Assembly (NCBI RefSeq): GCF_964204645.1
Contig: NC_134033.1
Location: forward strand, 794,631 to 858,630
Source: Tubulanus polymorphus
Lineage: Eukaryota > Nemertea > Palaeonemertea > Tubulaniformes > Tubulanidae
Reading direction: 5' to 3'
Length of the DNA stretch: 64,000 nt
Shown: in pieces, positions 39,151 through 51,700 of the stretch
Numbering within the stretch: the first letter of the stretch is position 1
How the letters are laid out: each line of letters starts with the position of its first letter
The notes under the pieces: generated by a model
The model's database searches: none
Seen by the model: only the letters and a program-made list of their open reading frames with translations
What the model was told of the DNA's origin: nothing
Program-made: the position numbers and the translations under genes

Positions 39151-39314
39151 CTTGTTCTGTATCCGCGGATTTTTTTCGGCGTTAAAACCGTCGCAGTTTT
39201 TAGCAAGGCGACTCGTCACAGGTCCGACAGTATTTACCGAGAATGCGCGGCTCTCGTTCTATCAATCTGCGTTGTATATCTTCGATACAGGCACAAGCCG
39301 CGGTGGTTCAATGC

Positions 39315-39352
39315 CTGTGTGTGTGTGTGTCTGTGTGTGTGTGTGTGCAGAG
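39315..39352. repeat. (GT)n microsatellite near the SAMD1-like 5' end
   Basis: A near-perfect GT run of about 38 bases, about 165 bases upstream of the start codon at 39150, so it may lie in the 5' UTR or promoter. Confidence 0.9.
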
Positions 39353-40333
39353 TGTCTGTGCGAGGCGTATAGCCAGCTCTAGCTTTACTCATGTAACGGA
39401 AGATTGGCATTGCGCACGCGCATACGCGGTTATCGTCTGCTGACGGCTGTTACACGCAGACACATGTACGCGCGTACGTACACATATACCGATCATTAAA
39501 AAGTCGATTTTTGATCCGCAGTTTAGTCGGATCTGCACCAGGAAGCAGGCCACTTATTTGATTGATTCTGTTTGCGAAATAATAGTAATAAGTCAGAGAG
39601 CTATGTGTCACACCACGGGGAGATATACAAGACACGGACACGCGTCTCACTCACCCGCGCCGCGATCTGCATAGGTATATTTAGACTTTTCTCTCCGCGC
39701 GTTTCAAGTCGTCGACGCTCCATATTCTGAATTGTCCCTTATCTTTCCTTTTATCGCGAGCTGGCGGTGGGTTTTATTTGCTAAAATCTCTTTTCATCGT
39801 CTCGACGCGATCCCGGTTTGTATGTACGTACACCCGGCCTCTCGGATCGGAATGTCGAAGGGTGCTCGCGGATCGCGGCATACCCGACACCGACTGTTTT
39901 AAAACATCGCTATAATAAACCAAACATCAACTCACTATATCCGACATTCTACGTTTCGTTAAAAAACGAGGAAGAAAGAGTCTATTGAAAACAAAACGAA
40001 TCGGTCTAAAAAAAGTGTCGATGTAATTCGATTTTGGAAAACTGATAGAATATGTTTGAGGACCTCTTTGTGGATGGATGGATGTTGAGAAACTCGGAGA
40101 CGTTGCTGAATGAAATAAAACGAATATAACTTTTAGAAAAAATACACCATTTATCAACTTGACAATAAAAATATCGATTATTCGTGCATAGAAATATATA
40201 CATATCATTTGAGGTATGATTATCCTATGCTTGAAAGTTGCGTATTGGTAAAAAAGGATTTTATTCGAAAAAAAACTTATTTTTTATTTTCTACTTGTAA
40301 AATATTTTTCTAGAAAAGATTCTCGCGACTCGC
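39353..40333. other. Gap between the SAMD1-like 5' end and the coiled-coil gene 3' end
   Basis: Both flanking genes read leftward, so this ~1 kb should hold the SAMD1-like promoter and the coiled-coil transcript end. CpG dinucleotides are frequent at 39370-39890, which suits a housekeeping-type promoter. No TATA box is evident. Confidence 0.4.
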
Positions 40334-40352
40334 GGCGGTTTATTTTTTATTT
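40334..40352 (-). terminator. Polyadenylation signals at the coiled-coil gene stop
   Basis: Minus strand reads TAAATAAAAAATAAACC, so two AATAAA hexamers overlap or directly follow the stop codon at 40351. This would give an extremely short 3' UTR unless a later signal is used. Confidence 0.5.
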
Positions 40353-42628
40353 AGACGAGAGTCTCCAGTAGACTGGACGACCGATCCGCTGACGTCACTG
40401 CGCTCAAAACGATGACGTCACTACTATCCGAAGCCGATCGATGATGATGATGCACGTCAGCCACTGACGTCACTATAGACCGTTCCAGAAGTTCGATAGC
40501 CTCCAGCGAGTTGGAACCGGAGTTACCGGAGCCACCCGCTCCCCGAGTCAACATCGTTCTGACTCCACCGCGTTTACCGGCGATCATATCCCTGATCTTC
40601 GACGAGCGATCGCGTGCGCGACCTTTACGCTTGCCGTCTGCAATTGCCAAGGTCACCGCTGCGGCGATCTGCTTACCGGAAGTGTGCTCGTCAGCGCCAC
40701 CTGTTTGTTTAGTAGCTAACTGTTTAGGCGGGCGCAGAATTTGCGCGGATATCGACGAGGAACTGGACTCGCAGGGTATCGAATACTTCCAACTAAGCAA
40801 CTTTCTCATCAACAATAATTCGAGTTTTTCAACTGCCTTTTTATGTTTCAATAAATCCTCCATCAGCCGATTCCCGTCGTCTTGTTTTTTCAGTTTTCTG
40901 TATCTGCGCAACAGGTCCGACGACGATAGATTTTCACCTACGAATTTCTCAATCGTATTCGCGTCTGAAATAAACATGATATGCACATTGATTAATGCCT
41001 AAGTTGTTTTCGAATCAAAATATGCGCGAAGAAATGATTTCCTCCCGCGAGAACTGAATAAAATATATATTAGGCAGTGAATTCTGTGACGCCAGTTTCT
41101 TTTCACTCTCGCTGTATGTTACATCTTTATAGATGGATTTCCGTCAACCCACACCTGCACAGGATTGTGTCTTATGGGTCTACGTTGTGATAAGTGAAAA
41201 TACTGTAGTCAAGTACTTTTGTTACTATCGGTTCATATGAGACTTACAGTCTGTCACACCTACTCTCCGTGCGACGTTTTGGTCCGTAATTTCGTTAATA
41301 ACCGATTTATCTACCTTTATTATGCATCAATTTGTTCAGTGAGGAATTTGCATTCAGAAATAAACAACAATTTTCACTTAAGTTGTTTTTGTTTTCATTT
41401 ATGAGCGATAGTTTACTCAGCATACGCTCGCGTAATGCTGAAAAATCCGCTCCGCGGACGCTCGGAAACGTTACAGTGACGTCATCACCTGCTCATTAGC
41501 ATATCAAAATACAGTAGGTGGCGCCACGTGACGGGCCATAAAAGCCGTTTTTCAGCATTACGCGAGCGTATGCTAGGTAAACTATCGCTGATAGAAGAAA
41601 ACACAAACAAATTTCTGCCAGTTCATGATTTATTTCTGAATGCAAATTCCTTACTGAACAAATTGATGCATAATATTTACAGATCAACCGATTATTAACG
41701 AAATTACGGACCAAAACGTCGCACGAAGAGCATCTTACATGTTTAAGACCGATCTAAGCTCATTCTATTTCAATAGCCAATTCAAAAACTCAAGCCCAGT
41801 CTATTCCTATTTTGATTTGACAGCCTATCTAACAACTTAAGACCAATCTTAGGATTCAAAAAGATCATTTTTTATCTTAAGTATTGACTATGGAACCTGG
41901 CCCCAGTGATAAAGTCTGCTCTACAGATAAATTTGGCTCATAAGACACGTTGAAAATCAGCCAATAATAACGTATTAACTCTACAGTCAAACTTTACCGA
42001 CACACACTGTTGATGTATATCAGATTAGAATCTCTTATTACCTGTATCTATGGTTTTAGCGATTTCGATGTGGGTTGTTTTCTGGTCTAGTTGTACCGCT
42101 AATATTGATCGGTTTACGAGGTTCATCTGTTGTACGACCGCGCCCAATTCCTTGTGCAACATTTCAAGGCGTTTTTGTTCTTGCGACAATATGTTACAAC
42201 GACCCCTATATTCGAATAGAAAAAATAATGTTAGGCCTACCCTTTCTATCTTTCACTTCATCGCCCTTTTTCATGAATCATGATTTCAAAAATGAATCTG
42301 AAAAATAATTTTGCAAATCTTGGATTGCATACTTGAACGATTCTAGATTTTTGTCGAGGCACTTTTGAGCCGCTGCCAAATCATCTTCCAGTTTTTTCAA
42401 AATCGATCTAATTTCGGGATTTTGTTCGGCTTCGAGCCAGTTGTAAATGGAATCGTTTTTTATCGGGTCGACTTTAACGCCTCGACGATGATGATCCGGA
42501 CTCTTTTTCTTCGCGTTGTCCTTTTTGTTGAGCAGCATATTCTGGTTAGTATTCGACTTTAAGGTTAACGTCGGAACGCGGGAGCCTGGACCGCAGTTTA
42601 ACCACCTGAATTGCTGCAGAAATTCCAT
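40351..42628 (-). CDS. Uncharacterised coiled-coil protein, three exons
   Basis: Exons 42628-42333, 42205-42042 and 40964-40351 join in phase (donors TTCAA|GTATGC and ATACAG|GTAATA; acceptors CGAATATAG and TTTATTTCAG) to give 357 residues from an ATG. Residues ~55-230 are charged and predicted helical with heptad-like spacing (for example EIRSILKKLEDDLAAAQKCL and LSQEQKRLEMLHKELGAVV), so a coiled coil is likely. The C-terminal third is low complexity with Lys/Arg-rich and Ser-rich stretches and a His run, and no enzyme motif. I do not recognise the family; centrosomal, cytoskeletal or nuclear roles are all possible. The continuous phase across three exons argues for a real gene. Confidence 0.7.
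41263..41730. mobile_element. Foldback element with ~175-bp arms
   Basis: The left arm (from about 41263, CGTGCGACGTTTTGGTCCGT) and right arm (ending ACGGACCAAAACGTCGCACG) pair over about 175 bases each, including TCAGCATACGCTCGCGTAAT near the inner ends, around a ~110-base centre. Both arms carry the same short open frame in opposite directions, which is why it appears twice. It lies in an intron of the coiled-coil gene and has no transposase. Confidence 0.85.
41731..41905. repeat. Foldback family B fragment
   Basis: Contains TTTAAGACCGATCTAAGC and AACTTAAGACCAATCTTAGG, ending CTATGGAACCTGGCCCC. The same phrases recur at 58940-59215 and 61265-61352, so this is a second dispersed family distinct from family A. 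Confidence 0.55.
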
Positions 42629-43254
42629 TTCTAGCCAGAACCGTTTTTTGGTTTGGTAAAATTGAGCCTGCTTTCGAAGGGAAAACAGTCTTCAATTGTT
42701 GAATATTGCAAATTATGGAAACCATGGTTATTCACTATGGCCTGAAAACTTTGGAGGCAGCTCCAATAACGTCAACAATAAAAGTTATAGTCCATTCATG
42801 GTGAAGCTGGTCCGTCAACTCCATTCGTGGTCAATATACAGGTCAAATACTGCTGCGTCTTTGGTCAGTAATTCTTCATCGTGGAAAGTTATTACAGCGT
42901 ATAATATACACATTTAATGTTTTGAAATTGCAATGTGGACACATAATAAAGTAGAACAATATGATACATACAAGTAGCTGTTTTTTTAATGATTTCATAT
43001 CAGATTTATCGGGCAGTCACGACATTTATTTTCAGATAAATTAATTTCATATTTACAGCAGTTTTTACATCGCGCGGTGTAGACACGATCGAGAAGCACC
43101 CGATACACCTACTCTATTACTGTACTCTAGTAAGTAATCGCACATTGAAGGAAATGATGTCAAAATACCCTTTTTCAGTATAGGCTTCTTCGTGTCATTT
43201 TGAAAGTCTGGGCTGACCACATCTTTGTGCGTAGGAATTCACAACCTGGGCGGT

Positions 43255-43956
43255 GTGTCTCGTGACCACTCTCCCAGTCTGGACAGTGTCTCCTGGTGGA
43301 TAGGAAACCACTCTTCCAGTCTTGACGGTGTCTCCTAATGGGTAGGAGACCACTCTCCCAGTCTGGACGGTGTCTCCTGGTGGATAGGAGACCACTCTCC
43401 CAGTCTGGACGGTGTCTCCTAATGGGTAGGAGACCACTCTACCAGTCTGGACGGTGTCTCCTAATGGGTAGGAGATCACTCTCCCAGTCTGGACGGTGTC
43501 TCCTAATGGGTAGGAGATCACTCTCCCAGTCTGGACGGTGTCTCCTAATGGATAGGAGACCACTCTACCAGTCTGGACAGTGTCTCCTGGTGGATAGGAG
43601 ACCACTCTCCCAGTCTGGACGGTGTCTCCAAATGGGTAGGAGACCACTCTCCCAGTCTGGACGGTGTCTCCTAATGGGTAGGAGACCACTCTCCCAGTCT
43701 GGACGGTGTCTCCTAATGGGTAGGAGACCACTCTCCCAGTCTGGACGGTGTCTCCTAATGGGTAGGAGACCACTCTCCCAGTCTGGACGGTGTCTCCTAA
43801 TGGATAGGAGACCACTCTCCCAGTCTGGACGGTGTCTCCTAATGCATAGGAGACCACTCTCCCAGTCTGGACGGTGTCTCCTAATGGATAGGAGACCACT
43901 CTCCCAGTCTGGGTGGTGTCTTCTAATGGGTAGGAGATCACTCTCCCAGTCTGGAC
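43255..43956. repeat. 42-bp minisatellite
   Basis: About 16-17 copies of a 42-base unit with CCCAGTCTGGACGGTGTCTC and GGTAGGAGACCACTCT. Because 42 is a multiple of three and the unit has no stop, one frame stays open across the array on each strand, giving 14-residue repeats. No start context, splice site or family supports a protein. The array ends exactly where serpin similarity begins. Confidence 0.9.
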
Positions 43957-44537
43957 TCCATCAATAAATGGGTCGAAGAAAAAACGTCCGGTAAAATCAA
44001 GGACCTAATCCCGCCCGTTGCGCTACCCGTATTCACTAAACTCGTCTTGGTGAACGACATCTTATTAAAAGGTAATTGGGACAAGAAATTCGAGGTCTGG
44101 GCCACGCGTAAAGGCGAGTTCAAGGTCGACGGTGCCGAATTGAAATTCGTCGATATGATGAATAAGGAGGATCGATTTCCGTTCTGGTTCGATCGTGAAT
44201 CCGGATGTAAAATACTGGCTTTACCGTACATGAAAGAGGAGCTCAGCCGGAGGCGGCCTAGCCGACGTGGAGCGCCGCCTAACGGTCGAATTCTTGAACA
44301 GACTGGCGAATAGCGTCGGTGCCTGGAAAAGGAAAGTGAAGGTCTCGCTGCCGAAATTCAAATTCGAGAAGAAGGTTGCGTTGAATGACGTGCTGGATGC
44401 GATGGGGATCAGGAAGTTATTCACGGAGCCGACCTGAGCGGTATGGACGGTACTGACAACTGTTTGTCAGTCGCGGCATTCATAAAGCGTTCATTGAAGT
44501 GAACGAAGAAGCGGAGGCCGGAGAACCGTTTTTATAA
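43957..44537 (+). pseudogene. Broken serpin fragment
   Basis: Reading rightward, INKWVEEKTSGKIKDLIPP, LVLVNDILLKGNWDKKFE, the MM-containing stretch and LALPYM match the middle of a serpin (helix F to strand 2B). The frame then shifts: VSLPKFKFEKKVALNDVLDAMGI is in a second frame, ADLSGMDGT in a third, and FIEVNEEAEAG in a fourth segment ending at TAA 44537. The LSM-type stretch after LPYM is missing, the N-terminal part is absent, and no reactive-centre loop follows. At least three frame breaks make it a pseudogene, although single-base assembly errors could explain some of them. Intact serpins inhibit proteases by loop insertion; this one cannot. Confidence 0.85.
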
Positions 44538-45789
44538 TTACTAGTTATTCCTTGCCGCCTGAATTCAGAGCTGACCGTCTGTTTATGTTCTTCATTCGTG
44601 CAGGGAAGTGTGATGAGATAGTGCTGATTCGTTATAGTCGCACGAAGGCCTTACTGTTTATGGGAAGAGTGACAGACCCGACTGCTTAGAAATATCTAAA
44701 CCAATCCGAACCAGAAATTTATCAGCCTAAACCGATATATAATTCACATTGAACAATATCATATCAAAGCTTTGATGATAAGACGACCTAAAATGAAATT
44801 GTGCCGAAAAAATGGATAAGACTATCACGGTTCTGATTTGGGGAGGGGCCTGACTCGCGAAAACGATTGATTGACGCGTAATATAACAATGCGAGACCAG
44901 GGGCTGATTGAGTCTGTTATCCTGAGTTTGAAGACATTATCACAGCACCATTTTTTTCTACATGATTGTGGTCGTATTCGGCTCCAGATTTGTTTGCTGC
45001 TTGTAACCAGTGTATGACTAATTATTGTTTCATTCTAAATAGATATATAAATATATATATATATCAAATAATTTTGATATATCACATCGATTATGAAAAG
45101 AGAAGATGATGACTGATTGTAACCAATAAAGCATTCCATAAACATTTGTTTTGTCCGATTCTTTTAGAAAATCTTAGTTTTGTTTGGAGATCGTTGAAGA
45201 AAACGTCAGAACAGCAGCAAAAATGACCAAAACAAAAACAACAGGACCCAGTTCCACAGATCTGAGTTAAGATTTGACTCTGAGTTAAGTCATTGAAAAT
45301 TAACTAATTCTAACTCAGAGTTAAGTCTAACTCACAACTGTGGAACTGGATCCTGAAAAGCAGTAAGAAATGACAAAAAAACAACTCTTGAGTTTAGAAT
45401 GATTTTTTAATTCGTGTTTCTTATATTTTTCCTTCCAGGGCATTTTTACGAGTCACTCACTAAATCACACGTGTATAAGGTATATACCATAAACCATTCC
45501 GTTAATGTACCCTAAATTAGTGAGAGATAACCACGCCCCACCCCCCCCCCCACCGTGTCAGCTAAGAGAGAAATAAATTGAAATCTAACCCGTGACATTT
45601 GAATTGAATATTAAAACCAAACACGAAAATTGTAGTTCTAAGTGTAGGCAGACTTTGAAACCATGTAGTAACGTTATGAAAAACAATTAGGCACGATGCG
45701 TTAGATCGAACTACCGAATTGTAATTTTGTAATTTCGACCAGAATAAAGCTTCTCTCCACTAGGGGGCGCTTGTGCCTTGGGTTTTTGA
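44538..45789. other. Gap with one foldback copy; otherwise nothing recognised
   Basis: AT-rich sequence with a TA-rich run near 45042-45064, a C run near 45541-45551 and a family A foldback copy at 45244-45353. The right part should include the 3' UTR of the lectin gene. Confidence 0.4.
45244..45353. mobile_element. Foldback MITE, family A copy
   Basis: Left arm GGACCCAGTTCCACAG with TTAAG/TTTGACTCTGAGTTAA; right arm AACTCACAACTGTGGAACTG plus GATCC. The arms are complementary around an ATTGAAAATTAACTAA centre. About 110 bases in total. Confidence 0.85.
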
Positions 45790-48700
45790 TTATATCTTCA
45801 GCGGGTATGAACAGAATGATACCAGCTTTGTGCAACAACTCAGGTCGTTCCACTCCCCGACTTGTCTCATCTCCACGCAGTCCTCGTTACCTCCGCGATT
45901 GTTCGGTGCATTCCGCGCCCAGTTGGTGTACCGATCCTGCGTGAGATTTGAAATTAACATCACGAAATTAGGGTTCAAGTCGTTAGGCTACTGGCTGTTT
46001 CGTTCTAGAGTCGAACCTCGTTAAAACGACCTCACACATACCGATTTAGCTGTTTCTACAAATCACTCGTCCAAAATCGCACAATTCTAATAATTTCATA
46101 CTGAATTTAAACGAACTATCAGTTATAACGAACTGATTTTCTGGTCTCCTGAAGTTCGTTGTAACGAGGTTCCGCTGTATATAGAACTATCAGTTATAAC
46201 GAACAGAATTTCTGGTCTCCTGAAGTTTGTTGTAACGAGGTTCCGCTGTATATAGAACTATCAGTTATAACGAACAGATTTTCTGGTCTCCTGAAGTTCG
46301 TTGTAACATCGTAGCTCCACGAAAAGATCTCGGCGTTATTTTCCCTCACGACCATCAGTTGACTGCCAGTGCAGAATTGGACACAGTCAACCAGTTTAGG
46401 TTGATGTGGGACATAATTTTTGTAGTTAATTCATGGCGAAAAAGGATTTGACATCCTTAAAATATGGTTTTTTTAAGTCGCGTAATTTCATAGTGTTGTG
46501 CATGCCCAAATAAACTCAAAATCTCATAAACTCAGGACGTTATGAACTGGGGAACTCGGGAACTCAAGATGTCGTCTCAGGGCTTCCATACTCACGTTCT
46601 AAAAGCGATACTTACAGCGATTGTAAAATGACCCTCGTTTACGATGTCGTCCAACCCGATTCTAATGTGGTGTCTTGCCGGCTTTTCGAGACCTTAAACG
46701 AGAAAAGCGGAAATGAGGCACCGGCGCACCGCTACTGTGGTAAGCGAGGATTATGTGAGCATCTTCCAGGTGTCGCTAGTGGCACTGAATTAGCACGCTT
46801 CGATTTCTTGCTAACAAACTTGACCATAGTCATCATCTCTCTATCTATCCAAAAATTAGAAAGGGCACTTTTTGAAGGCGATGTATTTCCAACAGAAAGA
46901 AATCATTCTTCAGGGCCTGGTTTCATAGACTGAGTATCAAAGTTATCCCTTGGGGTAAATCCTCAATCTGGGTGACAACCACCATAGTAACAATGAGAAA
47001 CTATGGTAATAACTGACAAATTTCAAAATGTTCCCAGAGACTATTTTTCTTCCACATCTATGAAACCAAGCCCAGGATTTTATCTTTATTGCCTAGAAAC
47101 TACATCTCAATGCGTAGAAAGTTGCGCCGGGACTTCATTCATTGCTTGGAAATTGCACCAGAAAGCAGTAAATTTCCAAATGTCCTGGGAAGGACCACCA
47201 GACCCCCTCGTTTGTCGTGGATTATGTCATTAATAAGTTCTCCTAACCTCAACACCGGAATCTGTCCCTACTTCACTTACTTCTAATTAACGCGTCCTCT
47301 TCAGAGCTTTCTACCTCGACGATGCGACCTAACTGTTTTTTACAATTGGCCCGAGCGGCGCTGTAAGTAGTCAGAGCCGGGAACAGTTTCAAACTCTTCG
47401 CGCCGTATTTCACCCAACCGGGCCGTTCACCTGAGAGCGAACAACAAGTATAAAGTCTATTTATTCGATGTAGAAAATGCCTTTTTTCCAGTGAATACCG
47501 GGACCCGTTTCTACAGTGAGAGTTTAGTTAAAATCAGTTCATTTTCAATTTCATATAACCCTAAAGACAAATTTAACACAGAACTGCGGACCAGGATTCT
47601 GTCTTAGATGCAGAGGCTATAGTATAGACCAGTTTTAACTCAAAGTAACCCACGGGCTAAGGGTAATTCATTCACTCGACCGGGAAGTTTTTATTTACCG
47701 GGTGCCATTTTGAAGCGGTCCCGCGGGTCCCGCATTGTCGGAGTTATAACGCTAAAACGTTCAACGCGATTAAATATCGTCCAATTAATGGAAATTTATT
47801 CAGATTGACCTAAATTGACGTATAAAGGACCGATTCAGGACCCCCTAATTCCACAGCTTGGTTCGCAGAATCCAGAAGTTTTAGGGCGAAGTGCCAACTC
47901 AGTCCCCTGCAGTATAGCCGATCTCATTCGGGACTGAACTTTTACTCCTCACAGTCCTAGCAGACAAATTAGTTCAAAGCTCATTAAAAATTATCCCTTG
48001 TGCCAGTGTTTTATAGACTAAACTTTGAAATAAGTAACGAGACAAGTAGATTAGAACTTCATCAGGTAAATGAAGCTGATCAGAAGCTTCTATACATTAG
48101 TATAAATTTAAAACCTCGAATTTTCGATTTCATGCTGAAAAGCATTTTCACTCTTGAAAATGGTTTTTAGCATATAACCGAAAATTCGAGGTTTTAAATT
48201 CAATTTCAATAGTTTTGATGTTTTAAAATCTTTTTCGATCATGTGATTGTGGGACTTATATTTCATTCGTCTCTCCCGATTCATTGCATAGTTTTATCTA
48301 TCATTTATTCTAAACCCGGTAAACACCAGGCTACTCTACGATGGACCAAACTTTAGAATTTTTAGTCCATGGCGTCATATACAACGTACCCCATATCTGA
48401 CAAACATACGGGTATTTTCCGTTCACGTTGATGTCATTCCATTTCGCAGTAGTTAAAATATGAACGGAGTCTTCTACGTTTCCGAGGTTATTCGGTTCAC
48501 CGCGATTCCATTGCCCGATGAAAATGTTACCCTGGAAATAGAATCAACATTAAGAGATTCAGGCGCGGATCCAGGATTTTTTCAACGAGGAATAAAGAGT
48601 GTTTATGTTGAACCGCCGTCTAAAATATCTGATGCCAAACATAAGATGATATGATTCTGATTATTTGGGACTGTTCGCCCGTTTTGTCTTGAGTTCATTC

Positions 48701-51700
48701 CTTCAAGAAAACGATTAAAAATTTTTTTTGGTGGCCGAGCAGGGGATGGGGCACGACCCCTGAACACCCCCACTAGATCCGCGCCTGGAGATATTCAAAC
48801 AACTCGAACCCTACATTGTTACATAATATACTGGACCCAGTTCCACAGTTGTGAGTTAGAGTTAACCCCGAGTTTAAGTTAGTTCATTTTCAATGAGTTA
48901 ACTCAGAGTTAAACTCTAACTCACGACTGTGGAACTGGGGCCGTGATTTGAAACTATTGATTGAGTTCAGAGATCTCAAGCCCGCTTAATCTTAGTTCCT
49001 GGTAAAGCGGGCAATAGATTATCTGTACGTCCTATATCTGACTATCTTATCCCTTACGAGTCAATTTACCCTCAAAACCGTTGTGAAGACCGACTATAGT
49101 GTGCCCGGATGTAAGTATATTTACCGCATTAGTGAATGTTCCTTCCTTGTTTTTATCATTGAACACTATCCACGCTGAACCGGCATTGTTAACAACTAAT
49201 GTGCCTGAAACAAATTCATTCATTCATTCTAAACACGCCCGTATGTTGCGCATATTTGGGAGTATGGTTTAAGCCCAACGCACACGGCACCGACGTTTTC
49301 GATGTTTTTTGTTGTGCCGTGTGCGGGGGAGGCAAAACACAAAACGCCGAACTGATATTCGTCGTGGATTCGAAGTCCGCGGGCAAGGCACTTATCCTCA
49401 TTGCCTCTTTCCACCCAGGAGTAAATGGGTACCTCATGCTTTAATAGATGACTCCTGAGCGCCTAGCAGCAGCTCGGTGTTACTTCTCCCCAGGGAGAGA
49501 TGACTGATATATTGACTAGAGTTATAGGCTGGAGGTCATAATACCAATTATTCATGGATAATTCCGTTGCACATTTTATCACAGTGAAAAGGGCGCTATA
49601 TAAATTGAATAACTTAAAATCCCTAAATAAACAATATCTGGAGGGGAAGATGTCGTGTTGTTCTATAGAAATGCAGTAAATGCCCTCAATGTTGGATATT
49701 ATATTACCTTGTAATGCCTCGTGTTCAATGAGGCTGCTAACCCGTGCCAGTTTAGCCCCGTAACGGTGACAACTAAGAGCCGCTTCAGCGTTCGACATCT
49801 TCCTCTTTTGTAAGAGGAAACATTTATTGCCGGCGTGGAACCAACCGGCCTTACACCCGGCTGGAAAAAAACAACAACATATAAGAACATCACAACCTCA
49901 TGGAGTCGACGAGGACCAGTTCAAACTGATTCTAACTCTGAGTCAGGCCTCACTGTACAGAACTGATTCCACGAGGACCGGTTCAAATTGATTTTTACTC
50001 TGAGTCAGGCCTCACTGTACAGAACTGATTCCACGAGGACCGGTTCAAATTGATTTTAACTCTGAGTCAGGCCTCACTGTACAGAACTGATTCCACGAGG
50101 ACCGGTTCAAATTGATTTTAACTCTGAGTCAGGCCTCACTGTACAGAACTGATTCCACGAGGACCGGTTCAAACTGATTCTAACTCTGAGTCAGGCCTCA
50201 CTGTACAGAACTGATTCCACGAGGACCGGTTCAAATTGATTTTAACTCTGAGTCAGGCCTCACTGTACAGAACTGATTCCACGAGGACCGGTTCAAACTG
50301 ATTTAACTCTGAGTCAGGCCTCACTGTACAGAACTGATTCCACGAGGACCGGTTCAAATTGATTTTAACTCTGAGTCAGGCCTCACTGTACAGAACTGAT
50401 TCCACGAGGACCGGTTCAAATTGATTTTAACTCTGAGTCAGGCCTCACTGTACAGAACTGATTCCACGAGGACCGGTTCAAACTGATTTTAACTCTGAGT
50501 CAGGCCTCACTGTACAGAACTGATTCCACGAGGACCGGTTCAAACTGAATTTAAATCTTGAGTCAGGCCTCACTGTACAGAACTGATTCCACGAGGACCG
50601 GTTCAAACTGAATTTAACTCTGAGTCAGGCCTCACTGTACAGAACTGATTCCACGAGGACCGGTTCAAACTGATTCTAACTCTGAGTCAGGCCTCACTGT
50701 ACAGAACTGATTCCACGAGGACCGGTTCAAACTGATTTTAACTCTGAGTCAGGCCTCACTGTACAGAACTGATTCCACGAGGACCGGTTCAAATTGATTC
50801 TAACTCTGAGTCAGGCCTCACTGTACAGAACTGATTCCACGAGGACCGGTTCAAACTGATTTTAACTCTGAGTCAGGCCTCACTGTACAGAACTGATTCC
50901 ACGAGGACCGGTTCAAACTGATTTTAACTCTGAGTCAGGCCTCACTGTACAGAACTGATTCCACGAGGACCGGTTCAAACTGATTCTAACTCTGAGTCAG
51001 GCCTCACTGTACAGAACTGATTCCACGAGGACCGGTTCAAACTGATTCTAACTCTGAGTCAGGCCTCACTGTACAGAACTGATTCCACGAGGACCGGTTC
51101 AAACTGATTTTAACTCTGAGTCAGGCCTCACTGTACAGAACTGATTCCACGAGGACCGGTTCAAACTGATTTTAACTCTGAGTCAGGCCTCACTGTACAG
51201 AACTGATTCCACGAGGACCGGTTCAAATTGATTTTAACTCTGAGTCAGGCCTCACTGTACAGAACTGATTCCACGAGGACCGGTTCAAACTGATTTAACT
51301 CTGAGTCAGGCCTCACTGTACAGAACTGGTTCCACGAGGACCGGTTCAAACTGATTTTAACTCTGAGTCAGGCCTCACTGTACAGGACCCAGTTCCACAG
51401 TTGTGAGTTAGAGTTAACTCTGAGTTAAAGTTAGTTCATTTTCAATGTTTTAACCCAGGGTCAAATCTTAACTCAGAACTGTGGAACTGGATCCAGAACT
51501 GTTTCCACAGGTACAGATCCCTGTGGACAAGCGAGACTCTTGTAAAATTCCATCAACTTTTCGAGTGCCATTTTCTATTTTTTCAACAACGGTGATTAAT
51601 GTATCTCAGTGCAGGGTGCACGTGATATTGTCTTTTTGGACATCAAAGTGCCCCTATGGGATGTGCCAGGTCCTTGAATTACTATCAATATACAAGTCCT

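Noticed and set aside
43195-43967. Open frames of 248 and 209 codons with 14-residue repeats on both strands
   Set aside because: A 42-base minisatellite keeps a frame open on each strand. No start context, splice sites or known repeat family supports a protein.
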